Shown here: in pieces, positions 1 to 8,776 of the stretch
How positions within the stretch are numbered: the first letter of the stretch is position 1
How the letters are laid out: each line of letters starts with the position of its first letter
From: PALSA-505 sp963762615
GTDB taxonomy: Bacteria > Actinomycetota > Actinomycetes > Streptosporangiales > Streptosporangiaceae
DNA: 64,000 nt
Assembly: GCA_963762615.1 (NCBI GenBank)
Contig: CAVXLG010000013.1
Location: 1,364,001 to 1,428,000, forward strand
Direction: 5' to 3'
Notes under the pieces: model-generated
The model's database searches: none
What the model saw: the letters and a program-made list of their open reading frames with translations, nothing else
What the model was told of the DNA's origin: nothing
Translations under genes and position numbers: made by a program

Positions 1-612
1 GTCTGCCCCGATCACCTGCGGGGTGCCCTTGAACTGGGCGGCCATCGCCTCCCAGTCGGCCAGCCAGGCCGACTGCGGGTAGCCGGAGTTGTACCACAGC
101 GTGTTGCCGTCGGTGGCCGAGCAGCACCACTCGGCGTCGCTGCTGTGGTTGTCCAGCACGATCATCAGGCCGGCCCGGGCCAGGTCCCGCACCACCTGCT
201 CGAAGATCGTGTCCGCGCGCTCCCCCCGGAACTGCGGGTTCGCTGTCAGGTAGGCCGGCGAGACCAGCGGGTCGGCCTGCCACATCTGGTTCGACCAGGG
301 CAGCCGGACGCCGTTGAAGCCCATCGACACGATCCGGCTGATGATCGCCGAGATGGGCTGGCTGGCCAGGCCGCCCACCACGTACTCCGGGGATTCCGCG
401 CCGTACCAGTTGACCATGCTGAGCTTGACCCGCCGGCCGCGGGCATCCACGATGGATGCCCCGCTGGTGTGCAGCGGGAACGCGATGCCGGCATCCGGCC
501 CCCGCGAGCCGGGGGGCGCCGCGCCGGCCTGATGCGCCGCAGAGCACCCGGCCGGCAGCACGATGGCAGCGGCCACGGCCGCCGCCATGACCAGCGGGCG
601 GATTCTCGCCAT
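1..612 (-). CDS. Secreted glycoside hydrolase family 5 cellulase-like lipoprotein (C-terminus outside window)
   Basis: The reading frame starts at ATG 612-610 and runs leftward off the window edge, so about 204 N-terminal residues are present. A GGGAGAAAG ribosome-binding site lies 8-15 bases upstream. The N-terminus has a charged MARIRP start, a hydrophobic Ala/Val stretch and a lipobox-like LPAGC, suggesting export and lipid anchoring. The mature part reads VNWYGAE, then GFNGVRLPWSNQMW, then IVLDNHSSDAEWCC, then WYNSGYPQSAWLADWEAMA. This is the order of the first barrel strands in GH5 endoglucanases (the conserved Arg in GVRLP and the DNH segment); the catalytic glutamates lie beyond the edge. 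It is divergent from the acylase gene across a repeat-bearing gap. Family call is from motifs; substrate (cellulose or another beta-glucan) is inferred. Confidence 0.8.
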   Translation of the reverse strand, partial: MARIRPLVMAAAVAAAIVLPAGCSAAHQAGAAPPGSRGPDAGIAFPLHTSGASIVDARGRRVKLSMVNWYGAESPEYVVGGLASQPISAIISRIVSMGFNGVRLPWSNQMWQADPLVSPAYLTANPQFRGERADTIFEQVVRDLARAGLMIVLDNHSSDAEWCCSATDGNTLWYNSGYPQSAWLADWEAMAAQFKGTPQVIGAD

Positions 613-715
613 CGTGGTGGCTTTCTCCCGGGATCAGCCGATCGGCACCTGACCATTATCGAGGTGACCGTCCGGCCGGGCGGCCCGATTGTCCCGGCCT
701 CCCCCACGGCCTCGC

Positions 716-968
716 GGCTCGGGCCGTGACCTGCCGGATCCGGTGGTTCGGCCGACCGCAGATCAGCAGGCCGCCGACGCCGTCGGGGGCCACCCAGCGC
801 GGCTCGGGCTCTGACCTCCCGGATCCGCCGTTCGGCCGAGTGCAGATCAGCAGGCTGCCCGCGCCATCGGGGGGGCACCCAGCGCGGCCCGGGCCGTGAC
901 CTCCCGGATCCGCGGTTCGGCCGGCCGCAGATCAGCAGGGTGCCCGCGCCGTCGGCGGCCACCGCGCT
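716..968. repeat. Three tandem copies of an 85-bp intergenic unit
   Basis: Units lie at 716-800, 801-885 and 886-968. Each begins GGCTCGGGC or GGCCCGGGC, contains GTGACCTCCCGGATCCG-type sequence, then GTTCGGCC and CAGATCAGCAGG, and ends CACCCAGCGC. The copies differ at several scattered positions, so the duplication is not recent. The length is not a multiple of three and no reading frame is shared. The array sits between the divergent GH5 and acylase starts, so it may carry duplicated promoter DNA. Nothing else recognisable lies in 613-1114. Confidence 0.85.
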
Positions 969-1114
969 GGTGCCGCCGAACCGGCCGCGATGGCGTCCGG
1001 ATGGGCCTGCCTATCCGGGCCGAAACGCGGTTCAATGTGTCGGGACACGTCAATGACACCAGCGGCGGCGTGGTGTGCGGCACCGCGCCGGACGCGACCG
1101 CGGAGGTGACTCGG

Positions 1115-3790
1115 GTGACGGGAATCAGGTACCGCGTGACGGGCGGACGGTTCGCGGTTATCGGGATCAGCGCCGCGCTGGTGGCGATGGTCGCGCTTCC
1201 TGGTGCCGCTCCCGCGGCCGCACGCGACACCGGCTCCGCGGCGGCGTCCCGGGCGACGCCGGCCGGGACCGTGGTGGGGAACGGCACGGACCGAGCGGTG
1301 ATCTGCCGGGACTCCTACGGGGTGCCGAGCATCTACGCGAAATCCATCGCCGGCATGTGGTTCGGCGCGGGCTGGGCGCAGGCCCAGGACCGGCTCGTCC
1401 AGCTCGAGCTGACCCGGCGTGCCGTCGAGGGAACCCTGTCCCAGATCCTGGGCCCGTCCGAGCTCAGCCAGGACGAGACCGTGCGGACGCTGTTTTACAC
1501 CCCGGCTGAGCTGCGCGCCCAGTATCTCTCCCTGCCTGCCTCGGTCCGCGCGGCGCTGGTGGCCTTCTCGAAGGGGATCAACGCCTACGAGGACGCGGCC
1601 TACACCAGCGCCGCGAGCGAGCAGGCCGATGTTCCCTACGAGTTCCTCGTGCTGGGCAAGCTGCTGGGCGAAAGCGGCCCGTACCGGCCCGCGCCGTGGC
1701 GGCCCGTCGATTCCGTCGCGGTTGGCAACTACCTGGCCCGGGAGTTCGGCGGCGGCGGCGGCAGCGAGCTGCAGAACCTGCAGTTCCTCAACTACATGAC
1801 CGCCGAGCTGACGGCCAAGGGCGACAAGAATCCTGTCACCGACGCAGCCAAGATCTTCAACGACGCGCGCTGGCTCAACGACCCGACCGCGCCGACAACG
1901 GTGCCCGGCTCCGCCGCCCGCCCGGGCTCGGCCCCGCGCTCGCAGGCCGGCGCCGCGATCCTCAGCATCAAGCACACGCTCGCCGATCTCTCCGGCGTCA
2001 GCAGGCGGGCCCTGGCCAACGCGGCGGCCGCGCTGCGGCGGGACCGGGACAACATCCGGCGGACCGGCATCTCGCTGCGGGTGCTGTCGCACGGCGGGTC
2101 GAACGCGATCGCGGTCGCGCCGTGGCGGTCCGCCGACCACCACGCGCTGCTGTGGGGAGCGCCGCAGGAGGGCTTCGGCACGCCCAGCGTGGACGGCGAG
2201 GAGTACCTGCACGGCCCCGGCTATGACGCCGGCGGGATGTACATCACCGGGGAACCGTTCATCCTCATCGGCCGCAACGGCCGCATCGCCTGGACCACCA
2301 CCAGCGAGGAAACGGTCGACCAGCGGATCTACGCCGAGCTGGTCAACTTCGGCACGACCCCGCCGACCTATGAGTTCGACGGCAAGCAGATCCCGGTGCA
2401 GGTGATCAAGGAGAGGATCCCGGTGGCCGGGCAGGCGCCGGTGAGCTTCACCGTGCTGCGGACCAAGGACGGGCCGGTCGTGTCCACCACCGCCACCACC
2501 CCGACGAAGGAGCTGGCCTTCTCGGTCAGGTTCGCTTCGTGGAACCGGGAGACCGGCACGCTGGCCGGCTTCGCCGGGCTCGGCGGTGACCGCAACCTGC
2601 CGCAGTTCCGGCATTCGATGAGCCTGATCACTACGCTGCACAACTTCCTGTACGCCGACCGGGCGGGCAACATCGCCTACTTCGCCGACGGGCTGGTGCC
2701 GATCGAGCCGTCGTTCACGCGGGTGGACCCGCGGCTGCCCGCACTGGGCAACGGAACCCAGCAGTGGAAGGGCTTCATCCCGTTCTCGCAGATGCCGCAC
2801 AGCGTCAACCCGGGTCAGGGCTACCTGGACAACTGGAACACCAAGCCGTCGCAGCAGCTCTTCTACCAGCAGAACGAGGGAGACGAGTACTGGGGCACGA
2901 TCTTCCGGTCGTCGCTGATCAGCAAGCTGGCCGCGGCGAGCACGCACATCAGCGTGCGCTACCTGGAGGGGATCGAGCACGCGATCGGCACGATCGACAA
3001 CGGGGACAACACCCGCCCGGCCGCGCCGTACTTCATCCCGTTCCTGGCCAGCGCGTACTACAAGCTCGTGGCCGCGGGCAGCCCGCTGACCAACCCGGCG
3101 ACGCACCCGGATCTGGCCGGGGCGATCGCCCTGCTGGCGCACTGGAACGGCGTCACCACGCTGGGCAGCCCGGCCATGTCCATCTTCATGAACTTCCTGG
3201 AGGCGCTGGAGCGCAACGTCTTCGAGGGCGGGACCTTCTCCGGCGAGCAGTACGCGGGCAAGGTCGATTTCAGCGACTCCTCGGTCGGCCTCGGCACGTA
3301 CGGCGGGCTCGGCGGGATGGGCACCTACAACCTGCTGTACCACATCCTCGCCGGAACCAGGGGCATCCAGCCGTGCGGCACACTCTGCTATGGCGGCTAC
3401 TTCGCCGGACACCGCAGCCAGATCCTGGTCGAGAGCCTGAACGACGCGATCACGATCCTGTCCGGCACCGGCACCCAGCTCGGCCAGGACGTGCCCGGCT
3501 TCGGCACCACCGACATCGCGGACTGGGGTTACCAGCCGGCCCAGGACCAGAACTGGGACAGCCTCGACCCGCTGGCCGCCGGGGTGACCACGCACTGCGG
3601 CACCAGCGCGAGCCAGAACCGCAGCACCTTCATGATGGGGGTGGACGTGGGCCGGGTGGTGACCGGGCAGGATGAGCTGCCGCCCGGCCAGAGCGGGTTC
3701 ATCTCGGCGGCCGGCGTGCCAAGCCCGCACCTGTGCGACCAGGTGGGCCTGTTCAACGACTTCCGGTACAAGAACATGCCGCCAGCCTGA
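1115..3790 (+). CDS. Penicillin acylase family N-terminal-nucleophile hydrolase, secreted
   Basis: A 891-residue precursor. GTG 1115 is chosen because GGAGG lies at 1102-1106, eight bases upstream, and because it gives a normal signal peptide (RYR followed by a hydrophobic core ending APAAA). The sequence shows YGVPSIYA and the WAQAQDRLVQLELTRR block typical of the alpha chain, a spacer, then SHGG/SNAIAV. By family precedent Ser329 becomes the N-terminal nucleophile of the beta chain after self-cleavage. Further acylase segments follow: WGAPQEGFGTPS, GRNGRIAWTTTSEETVDQ and ADRAGNIAYF. The family hydrolyses amides such as penicillins, N-acyl-homoserine lactones or acyl peptides; the substrate cannot be told from sequence. 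It is convergent with the dprE2-like gene, with a hairpin between them. Confidence 0.88.
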   Translation: MTGIRYRVTGGRFAVIGISAALVAMVALPGAAPAAARDTGSAAASRATPAGTVVGNGTDRAVICRDSYGVPSIYAKSIAGMWFGAGWAQAQDRLVQLELTRRAVEGTLSQILGPSELSQDETVRTLFYTPAELRAQYLSLPASVRAALVAFSKGINAYEDAAYTSAASEQADVPYEFLVLGKLLGESGPYRPAPWRPVDSVAVGNYLAREFGGGGGSELQNLQFLNYMTAELTAKGDKNPVTDAAKIFNDARWLNDPTAPTTVPGSAARPGSAPRSQAGAAILSIKHTLADLSGVSRRALANAAAALRRDRDNIRRTGISLRVLSHGGSNAIAVAPWRSADHHALLWGAPQEGFGTPSVDGEEYLHGPGYDAGGMYITGEPFILIGRNGRIAWTTTSEETVDQRIYAELVNFGTTPPTYEFDGKQIPVQVIKERIPVAGQAPVSFTVLRTKDGPVVSTTATTPTKELAFSVRFASWNRETGTLAGFAGLGGDRNLPQFRHSMSLITTLHNFLYADRAGNIAYFADGLVPIEPSFTRVDPRLPALGNGTQQWKGFIPFSQMPHSVNPGQGYLDNWNTKPSQQLFYQQNEGDEYWGTIFRSSLISKLAAASTHISVRYLEGIEHAIGTIDNGDNTRPAAPYFIPFLASAYYKLVAAGSPLTNPATHPDLAGAIALLAHWNGVTTLGSPAMSIFMNFLEALERNVFEGGTFSGEQYAGKVDFSDSSVGLGTYGGLGGMGTYNLLYHILAGTRGIQPCGTLCYGGYFAGHRSQILVESLNDAITILSGTGTQLGQDVPGFGTTDIADWGYQPAQDQNWDSLDPLAAGVTTHCGTSASQNRSTFMMGVDVGRVVTGQDELPPGQSGFISAAGVPSPHLCDQVGLFNDFRYKNMPPA

Positions 3791-3835
3791 CCGGCGGCCC
3801 GGCTTGCCCGGTACCCGCCTGCGGGCGGCCGCCGG
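3791..3835. terminator. Hairpin between convergent acylase and dprE2-like genes
   Basis: Perfect 9-bp arms CCGGCGGCC (3791-3799) and GGCCGCCGG (3827-3835) sit between the acylase stop (3790) and the dprE2-like stop (3837). There is no T-run, as is usual in high-GC actinobacteria. It probably ends both transcripts. Confidence 0.5.
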
Positions 3836-3836
3836 C

Positions 3837-4571
3837 TTACCGGCGCAGGCGACGCCAGAGCGGCCGGGGCACGGCTCGCAGCGCGACAGAGAACGGGCGC
3901 AGCGTGCGCGGAACCCAGACCGTGTCCCGCCGGCCGGCCAGGGCCGCGGCGACGGCGGCGCCCACCGCGGCCGGGGTGGTGGCCAGCGGGGCTGGTGTCA
4001 TGCCCGCGGTCATCCGGCCGGTCACGAACCCCGGCCGGACCAGGAGCACCCGGACGCCGCTGCCATGCAGCGCGTCGGCCAGCCCGCGGGCGAAGGCGTC
4101 GAGGCCCGCCTTGGCCGACCCGTAGACGAAGTTCGCCTTGCGCGGCCTGACCGCCGCGACGGAGGACAGGACCACGATCGTGCCATGGCCCTGCTCGCGT
4201 AGCCGGGCCGCGGCCGCGAGCAGGGTCGTGACGTGCCCGGTGAAGTTGGTCTCGACGAGCAGGCCGGCCCGGACCGGATCGCGGTCCAGCTCGTCCTGGC
4301 CGGCCAGGATGCCGGCCGCCGAGATGACCAGGTCCACGCCAGCGTCGCAGAAGGCGTCGGCGATCAGCGCCGGGTGGCTGCCGAGCGCCGTGGCGTCGTA
4401 GGACAGCGTGCGCACCGAGCAGCCCAGCGTCTTCCCGGCGGCGGCCATGCGCTGCTCGTCGCGCCCGGCGAGCAGCACCTCGGCGTCGGGCGGCAGCCGC
4501 AGCGCGGCCAGGATCGCCAGCCCGATCTCGCTGGTCCCGCCGAGCAGCAGGATCCGGGTGGGCCGGCTCAC
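3837..4571 (-). CDS. dprE2: DprE2-like short-chain dehydrogenase (decaprenylphosphoryl-keto-ribose reductase)
   Basis: 244 residues, near the usual length of about 254. GTG 4571 starts two bases after the ubiA stop. Features: GGTSEIG dinucleotide-binding loop at the N-terminus, the middle motif SAAGILAGQ, catalytic Ser in VLSSVAAVRP, and the YGSAK motif. The neighbouring prenyl-phosphate phosphoribosyltransferase is what singles out DprE2 among SDR proteins. In mycobacteria DprE1/DprE2 epimerise decaprenylphosphoryl ribose to decaprenylphosphoryl arabinose, the arabinan donor. The DprE1 partner (FAD oxidase) is not in this window, so either it is encoded elsewhere or the product here differs. 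Confidence 0.78.
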   Translation of the reverse strand: MSRPTRILLLGGTSEIGLAILAALRLPPDAEVLLAGRDEQRMAAAGKTLGCSVRTLSYDATALGSHPALIADAFCDAGVDLVISAAGILAGQDELDRDPVRAGLLVETNFTGHVTTLLAAAARLREQGHGTIVVLSSVAAVRPRKANFVYGSAKAGLDAFARGLADALHGSGVRVLLVRPGFVTGRMTAGMTPAPLATTPAAVGAAVAAALAGRRDTVWVPRTLRPFSVALRAVPRPLWRRLRR

Positions 4572-4573
4572 GC

Positions 4574-5506
4574 CTACAGCCCCACGACGAACATGGTCAG
4601 CCAGGACAGTTCGCAGCCGACCATCAGGCCGTCCCTGATGATCAGGTCCTCGACGGGCCTGTCGCCCGCCCGGCCGGTCAGCCGGTCGAACCGGATCAGC
4701 GCCGCGGCCAGCGGGATGGCACTGGCCAGGTGCCAGGCGCGCATCCAGCTGTTGTGTTCTCCGTAGGCCCAGAGCAGGTAGGCGGCAATCATCGCCACGG
4801 CCACCAACCGCTGGCTCAGCCGCAGCCCGGCGAGGCTGTACCAGCGCATGACGGGCCGGTGGCTGGCCGCCTGGCCGCCGAGGATCATGAGCTCGGTGAC
4901 GCGCTTGGCGATCGCCACCATGAGCGCCCCGAGGCTGCACACCAGCAGGAACCAGCCCGACGGCGGAACATGCGTGGCGACCGCGCCGCCGAGGGCACGG
5001 AACACGAACCCGCTCGCGACGAAGATCAGCTCGATGATCGCCAGATGCTTGAGCACCAGCCCGTATAGCAGCGAGAGGGCGAGATAGCCCGCGATCAGCG
5101 CGGCCAGCCGCGGCTCGCCGATCCAGAAGCCGAGCGATACCGCCGCGGCGGCGCTGAGCGCGGCCAGGATCAGCGCGTGCGCCGCCGGAAGCCGGCCCGA
5201 CGCCACCGGCCGGGACCGCTTGACCGGATGCAGCCGGTCCCGGGGGGCGTCGATGACGTCGTTGACGTAGTACACCGCAGCCGAGGCAGCGACGAAGGCC
5301 ACCGCCGCCGTCAGCGCGTAGCCGAGCCCGTCATCGCGTCCCAGCGTCGCGCCGGCCAGCGGCGCGGCAAACACCAGGAGGTTCTTCGGCCATTGCCGCG
5401 GCCGGGCGGTCTGCACGGCCGCGACCAGCCAGCGCGCGGCCGCCCGGAACCGGGTCCCCTCCGGCCGGGTCTGCGGCGCCGTGAGGGTCCGCAGCGGGCT
5501 GGTCAC
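4574..5506 (-). CDS. UbiA-family decaprenyl-phosphate phosphoribosyltransferase
   Basis: 310 residues with about eight predicted membrane helices. The first Asp-rich motif is seen in YYVNDVIDAPRDRLHP followed by KRSRPVASG, which matches Rv3806c-type enzymes that transfer phosphoribose from PRPP to decaprenyl phosphate, rather than quinone or heme prenyltransferases. The GTG start at 5506 overlaps the stop of the upstream glycosidase gene by four bases (GTGA), indicating translational coupling; the dprE2-like gene follows two bases downstream. Together they form the first and last steps of decaprenylphosphoryl-arabinose synthesis with DprE1 missing locally. Confidence 0.85.
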   Translation of the reverse strand: MTSPLRTLTAPQTRPEGTRFRAAARWLVAAVQTARPRQWPKNLLVFAAPLAGATLGRDDGLGYALTAAVAFVAASAAVYYVNDVIDAPRDRLHPVKRSRPVASGRLPAAHALILAALSAAAAVSLGFWIGEPRLAALIAGYLALSLLYGLVLKHLAIIELIFVASGFVFRALGGAVATHVPPSGWFLLVCSLGALMVAIAKRVTELMILGGQAASHRPVMRWYSLAGLRLSQRLVAVAMIAAYLLWAYGEHNSWMRAWHLASAIPLAAALIRFDRLTGRAGDRPVEDLIIRDGLMVGCELSWLTMFVVGL

Positions 5507-6687
5507 CGGGCGTAGACAGCCGTGAAGTCACGGCTGGACAGCGAGTAGTAGCGATCGGGTGGCTGTACCTGGTCAGGCAGCAGGTTCTTGGGGGTCGGAT
5601 CGCCCGGGTGGTGGCCCGGCGGGTAGGACATGAACGACATCCAGTCCGGGTTGATGTCGAGTTCCATGGCCGTCACCGCTCCGGCCCGCTGCAGCACGGC
5701 GGCGAGTTCGTGCACGTCCAGGGCCGGGCCGTAGGCGAAGATGATGCGCTTGTCCCGGGTGATCCCGACGCCGGACCGCCACACGTAGTAGCCGCCGCCG
5801 AGGGTGGCGCCCCAGCTGGTCTCGACGTTGTTGTCGACCGAGGAGGGCACCTTGCCGTTCTGGACGATCGGCCGCAGGTTCTGCCGCACCCCGACCACGT
5901 CCGGGTTCATGCCCAGGTTGTGGCTGCCCCAGACGCCGATCGCCAGGTGCCCGTCCCGGTAGTAGACCATCGAGGCCGCGCCCTTGGTCAGGGCCCCCCT
6001 GGTCACGCCGTTCAGGTAGAAGCCGCCGCCGGACGTGCTGATCTTGAAGCCGCCGTTGAACGTGGCCTCCAGGCCGCGCCGGGTGCCCGGCGGGATGTCG
6101 GCCGGGGTCTTCCAGTTACCCGGCCCGGGGTCCTCGGCCCCCGGCCGCAGCTCGAACCGCAGCAGGCTCTGGTCCATCGAGGCAATCCCGGCCACGTAGG
6201 AGGAGTACACGGGGCTCGCCCGCAGGTAGGTGCCATACATGGCCGGCTCGCCGTGGACTGTGCCCAGCACCCGCCAGACGCCCTCGCCGGGCAGCGGGTG
6301 GGCCGCGAAAGACTTCAGCGTGGGCGGAGCCGCGAACGACGGGACAGGCGCGCCGGCGGTCGCCGAGGGCCGGACGGTGGGCCTGGCGGCGCCCGGGACG
6401 GTCAGCGCGAAGGACGGCTTACCGCCCGCCTTCGGCGGGTTATACGACAGCCACTCGCCGAAGGTGACGAGCGGGCCGAGGTAGTGGTCCCTGGCCCACT
6501 CCGAGAGCCGCTCCGAGACCGAGCCGCCGCCCGGAGCGGTCAGCGCGTGGCCTACTGACCACGCGACGACCAGGAAGAACGCAGCCAGGACGGCGGCCGT
6601 GATCCGTACCCAGAGCCGATCACGCAGCCGACGCCGCCCGTTCCTGTGGCTCCCGCGGGAAGCTGAGCGTCTTGTTAGCACATGCAC
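5503..6687 (-). CDS. Membrane-anchored phosphodiester glycosidase (NAGPA/DUF2233-like)
   Basis: 394 residues: a basic N-terminus, one membrane segment at about 25-50 (VWVRITAAVLAAFFLVVAW region), a Pro-rich linker, then an extracytoplasmic domain. The domain shows EATFNGGFKIS, GFYLNGVTRG, IGVWGS, VRQNLRPIVQNGK, TSWGATLGG and RIIFAYGPALDVHELA, the pattern of phosphodiester glycosidases related to human uncovering enzyme. Its likely job is to cleave a phosphodiester-linked sugar in the envelope. It is first in the operon and its stop overlaps the ubiA start. The GTG 6687 start has no clear Shine-Dalgarno; an in-frame GTG two codons later is possible. Confidence 0.75.
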   Translation of the reverse strand: MHVLTRRSASRGSHRNGRRRLRDRLWVRITAAVLAAFFLVVAWSVGHALTAPGGGSVSERLSEWARDHYLGPLVTFGEWLSYNPPKAGGKPSFALTVPGAARPTVRPSATAGAPVPSFAAPPTLKSFAAHPLPGEGVWRVLGTVHGEPAMYGTYLRASPVYSSYVAGIASMDQSLLRFELRPGAEDPGPGNWKTPADIPPGTRRGLEATFNGGFKISTSGGGFYLNGVTRGALTKGAASMVYYRDGHLAIGVWGSHNLGMNPDVVGVRQNLRPIVQNGKVPSSVDNNVETSWGATLGGGYYVWRSGVGITRDKRIIFAYGPALDVHELAAVLQRAGAVTAMELDINPDWMSFMSYPPGHHPGDPTPKNLLPDQVQPPDRYYSLSSRDFTAVYAR

Positions 6688-6755
6688 AGCTGATACCTAG
6701 TCCGCAAACCTGACATCCGGATGACGACGGGCATCGGCTGCCCGCCCCTGGCCGA

Positions 6756-7706
6756 TCAACTCCAGATCGTAACGTAGACCGGGGGCCGGAACCGCGAAGG
6801 CGGCATTCCCTCCGTCGGCGACCGCATCAGGTGCATCGCCTCCGGGGTACCGAGGAAGTGCCGCAGCGAGCTAGCGGCCACCGGGCGGTGCTCCCTGTTC
6901 AGGGTGATCACGTGCCAGCACGCCTCCACCGGGGTGCCCGGCACGGTCAGCACGGACAGCTCGCCACGGCGCAGCTGCTGGGCCACCAGGTGCGTAGCCG
7001 CCGGGGCGACGCCGGCCCCGTCGGCGGCGGCGGCCCAGGCGGCCGTCTGGTTGGGGAAGACCCTGATCCGGGCGTCGGGAACGCGCAGCGCGGCCAGCAT
7101 CCGGCCGCTGTCGCTGCCCGGATCGGTGCCGGACGGGTTGACCAGCCAGAGCCACTGGCTCGCCGGGCCGCGCGGCTTGGCCTGCGCCGAGGTCACCACG
7201 ACCATCTTGTAGCGGAACACCGGCTCGCTGGTCACCTGGAGCTGCGGGTCGCGCGCGGCCGCCGCCCCGCCCAGCGCGACGTCGGCGAGCCGATTGGCCA
7301 CCAGCACCGCCATCTCGCTGTCGGCGGCCACGCCGGAGGACACCTCCACGCCCCCGGAGAACCGCCGGGTGAACGCCTCCAGCACCGGGCTCACCGCGAA
7401 CTCGGCGATGGTGGACGTGGCCACCAGGCGCAGCTGCTCCGGTGCGCCCTGGGCCGCGCGCACCGCGGCCTGCGCCTCCGCGCCCAGCGCTACGATCTGC
7501 GACGCCGTGCTCAGCAGCCGCGATCCGCCGGGGGTCAGCGTCATGCCGCCCGAGCCGCGGACGACCAGCTGGTCGCCGAGGTGCTGGCGGAGCGCGGTGA
7601 GCGCCTGCGATACGGCGGGCTCGCTCACGTTCAGCGCGCTCGCCGCCGCGGTCACCGATCCCAGCCGTGCGACCAAGACGAATACATTGAGCTGGGTGAG
7701 CGTCAT
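6756..7706 (-). CDS. LysR-family transcriptional regulator, divergent from cox operon
   Basis: 316 residues from ATG 7706. The N-terminal winged helix-turn-helix is clear: LTQLNVFVLVARLGSVTAAA, ALNVSEPAVSQALTALR and QLVVRGSGGMTLTPGG. A periplasmic-binding-like effector domain follows (residues about 90-290). Divergent LysR genes are common beside actinobacterial coxMSL clusters, so it probably controls the CO dehydrogenase operon. The effector is unknown. The shared 193-bp gap contains CCAGG-N6-CCTGG at 7787-7802 as a possible binding site. Confidence 0.85.
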   Translation of the reverse strand: MTLTQLNVFVLVARLGSVTAAASALNVSEPAVSQALTALRQHLGDQLVVRGSGGMTLTPGGSRLLSTASQIVALGAEAQAAVRAAQGAPEQLRLVATSTIAEFAVSPVLEAFTRRFSGGVEVSSGVAADSEMAVLVANRLADVALGGAAAARDPQLQVTSEPVFRYKMVVVTSAQAKPRGPASQWLWLVNPSGTDPGSDSGRMLAALRVPDARIRVFPNQTAAWAAAADGAGVAPAATHLVAQQLRRGELSVLTVPGTPVEACWHVITLNREHRPVAASSLRHFLGTPEAMHLMRSPTEGMPPSRFRPPVYVTIWS

Positions 7707-7899
7707 GGCAACGATTATCCGGTTGACGCCGTCCGGCCGAGGGCCGGGACCGGATTGCGCCGTTGCGCCTGCCCCCGCGCGCGGGCCAGGATCAGACCTG
7801 GTGCCATGCCGGTCGATGCGGCATCGCCGCGGGCTGGACGGCAGCGATCTCACATCGACCGGTCGGGAACCGGTAGAGCGGGGGGCCGGGAGGACAGGG
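7707..7899. promoter_or_regulatory. Divergent control region of LysR gene and cox operon
   Basis: 193 bp between the two start codons. It holds the small dyad CCAGG-ATCAGA-CCTGG (7787-7802), of the size expected for a LysR half-site pair, and GGGAGG (7888-7893) as coxM ribosome-binding site. No confident -35/-10 pair was seen. Confidence 0.3.
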
Positions 7900-8775
7900 A
7901 TGCAGGTACCGGCACATTTCGAGTACGAGCGGGCCACCAGCGTGCCGCACACGCTCGCGCTGCTGGCCAAGTTCGGCCCCCAGGCCCGGGTGCTCGCCGG
8001 CGGGCACAGCCTCATCCCGATGATGAAGCTCCGGCTCGCCCAGCCCGAGACGCTGGTCGACATCAACGACCTGACCGAGCTCGGCTACGTGCGGGTGGAA
8101 GAGCGCGAGCTGCGGATAGGCGCGCTGACCCGGCACGCGGAGCTGCTCGGCTCGCAGCTGGCCGGACGGCATTCTCCCATCCTGCACGACGCCGAGCGGC
8201 GGATCGCCGACCCGATCGTGCGCAACCGCGGCACCGTCGGCGGCTCGCTCTGCCAGGCCGACCCGTCCGAAGACCTGTCCGCGGCCTTCGCCGCGGTACG
8301 GGCCACCATGGTGATCCAGGGCGGCGCGGGCACCCGCGTGGTGCCGGAGCGGGAGTTCCACCTCGGCCCGTACGAGACCGTGGTGGCGCCGGACGAGCTG
8401 CTGACCGAGATCCGGGTGCCGATCCGGCCGGGCGGCAGCAGCGCGTACGTGAAGGTGGACCGGCGGGCGGGCGACTGGCCGGTGGGCGCGGCCGGCGCCG
8501 CGCTCTGGCTGGACGGCGGCGCGATAGCCGACGCGGGGATCGGCCTGGCGGCGGTCGGCGCCGCGCACTTTTCCGCCGCCGAGGCCGAGGACTTCCTGCG
8601 CGGCGAGCCTGCCACCGACGACAGCTTCGCCCGGGCCGGGCAGATCGCCGCCGAGCACTGCCGGCCGGTCTCGGACCAACGCGGGCCCGCCGACTACAAG
8701 CGGCACCTGGCCGCCGAGCTCACCGTCCGCGCGCTACGGCTGGCGCGTGAGCGGGCGCGCGGCGGGGAGGCGTGA
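7900..8775 (+). CDS. coxM: Aerobic CO dehydrogenase medium (FAD) subunit
   Basis: 291 residues from ATG 7900, with GGGAGG seven bases upstream. FAD-binding motifs AGGHS (33-37) and TVGGS (112-116) are present, followed by SEDLSAAFAA and the C-terminal CODH flavoprotein domain. CoxM takes electrons from the iron-sulphur subunit and passes them on to the respiratory chain. First gene of a coxMSLDE operon; only one base separates its stop from the coxS start. Family membership is certain; its role as CoxM rather than another molybdenum hydroxylase FAD subunit rests on the CoxL motif downstream. Confidence 0.93.
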   Translation: MQVPAHFEYERATSVPHTLALLAKFGPQARVLAGGHSLIPMMKLRLAQPETLVDINDLTELGYVRVEERELRIGALTRHAELLGSQLAGRHSPILHDAERRIADPIVRNRGTVGGSLCQADPSEDLSAAFAAVRATMVIQGGAGTRVVPEREFHLGPYETVVAPDELLTEIRVPIRPGGSSAYVKVDRRAGDWPVGAAGAALWLDGGAIADAGIGLAAVGAAHFSAAEAEDFLRGEPATDDSFARAGQIAAEHCRPVSDQRGPADYKRHLAAELTVRALRLARERARGGEA

Positions 8776-8776
8776 C

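Noticed and set aside
932..3730. Long minus-strand frame opposite the acylase
   Set aside because: Shadow frame; the acylase has a signal peptide, cleavage Ser and family blocks on the plus strand.
3837..4940. Longer version of the DprE2-like protein starting inside ubiA
   Set aside because: The extra 123 residues are out of frame with ubiA and Arg/Ala-rich; GTG 4571 gives the normal SDR N-terminus.
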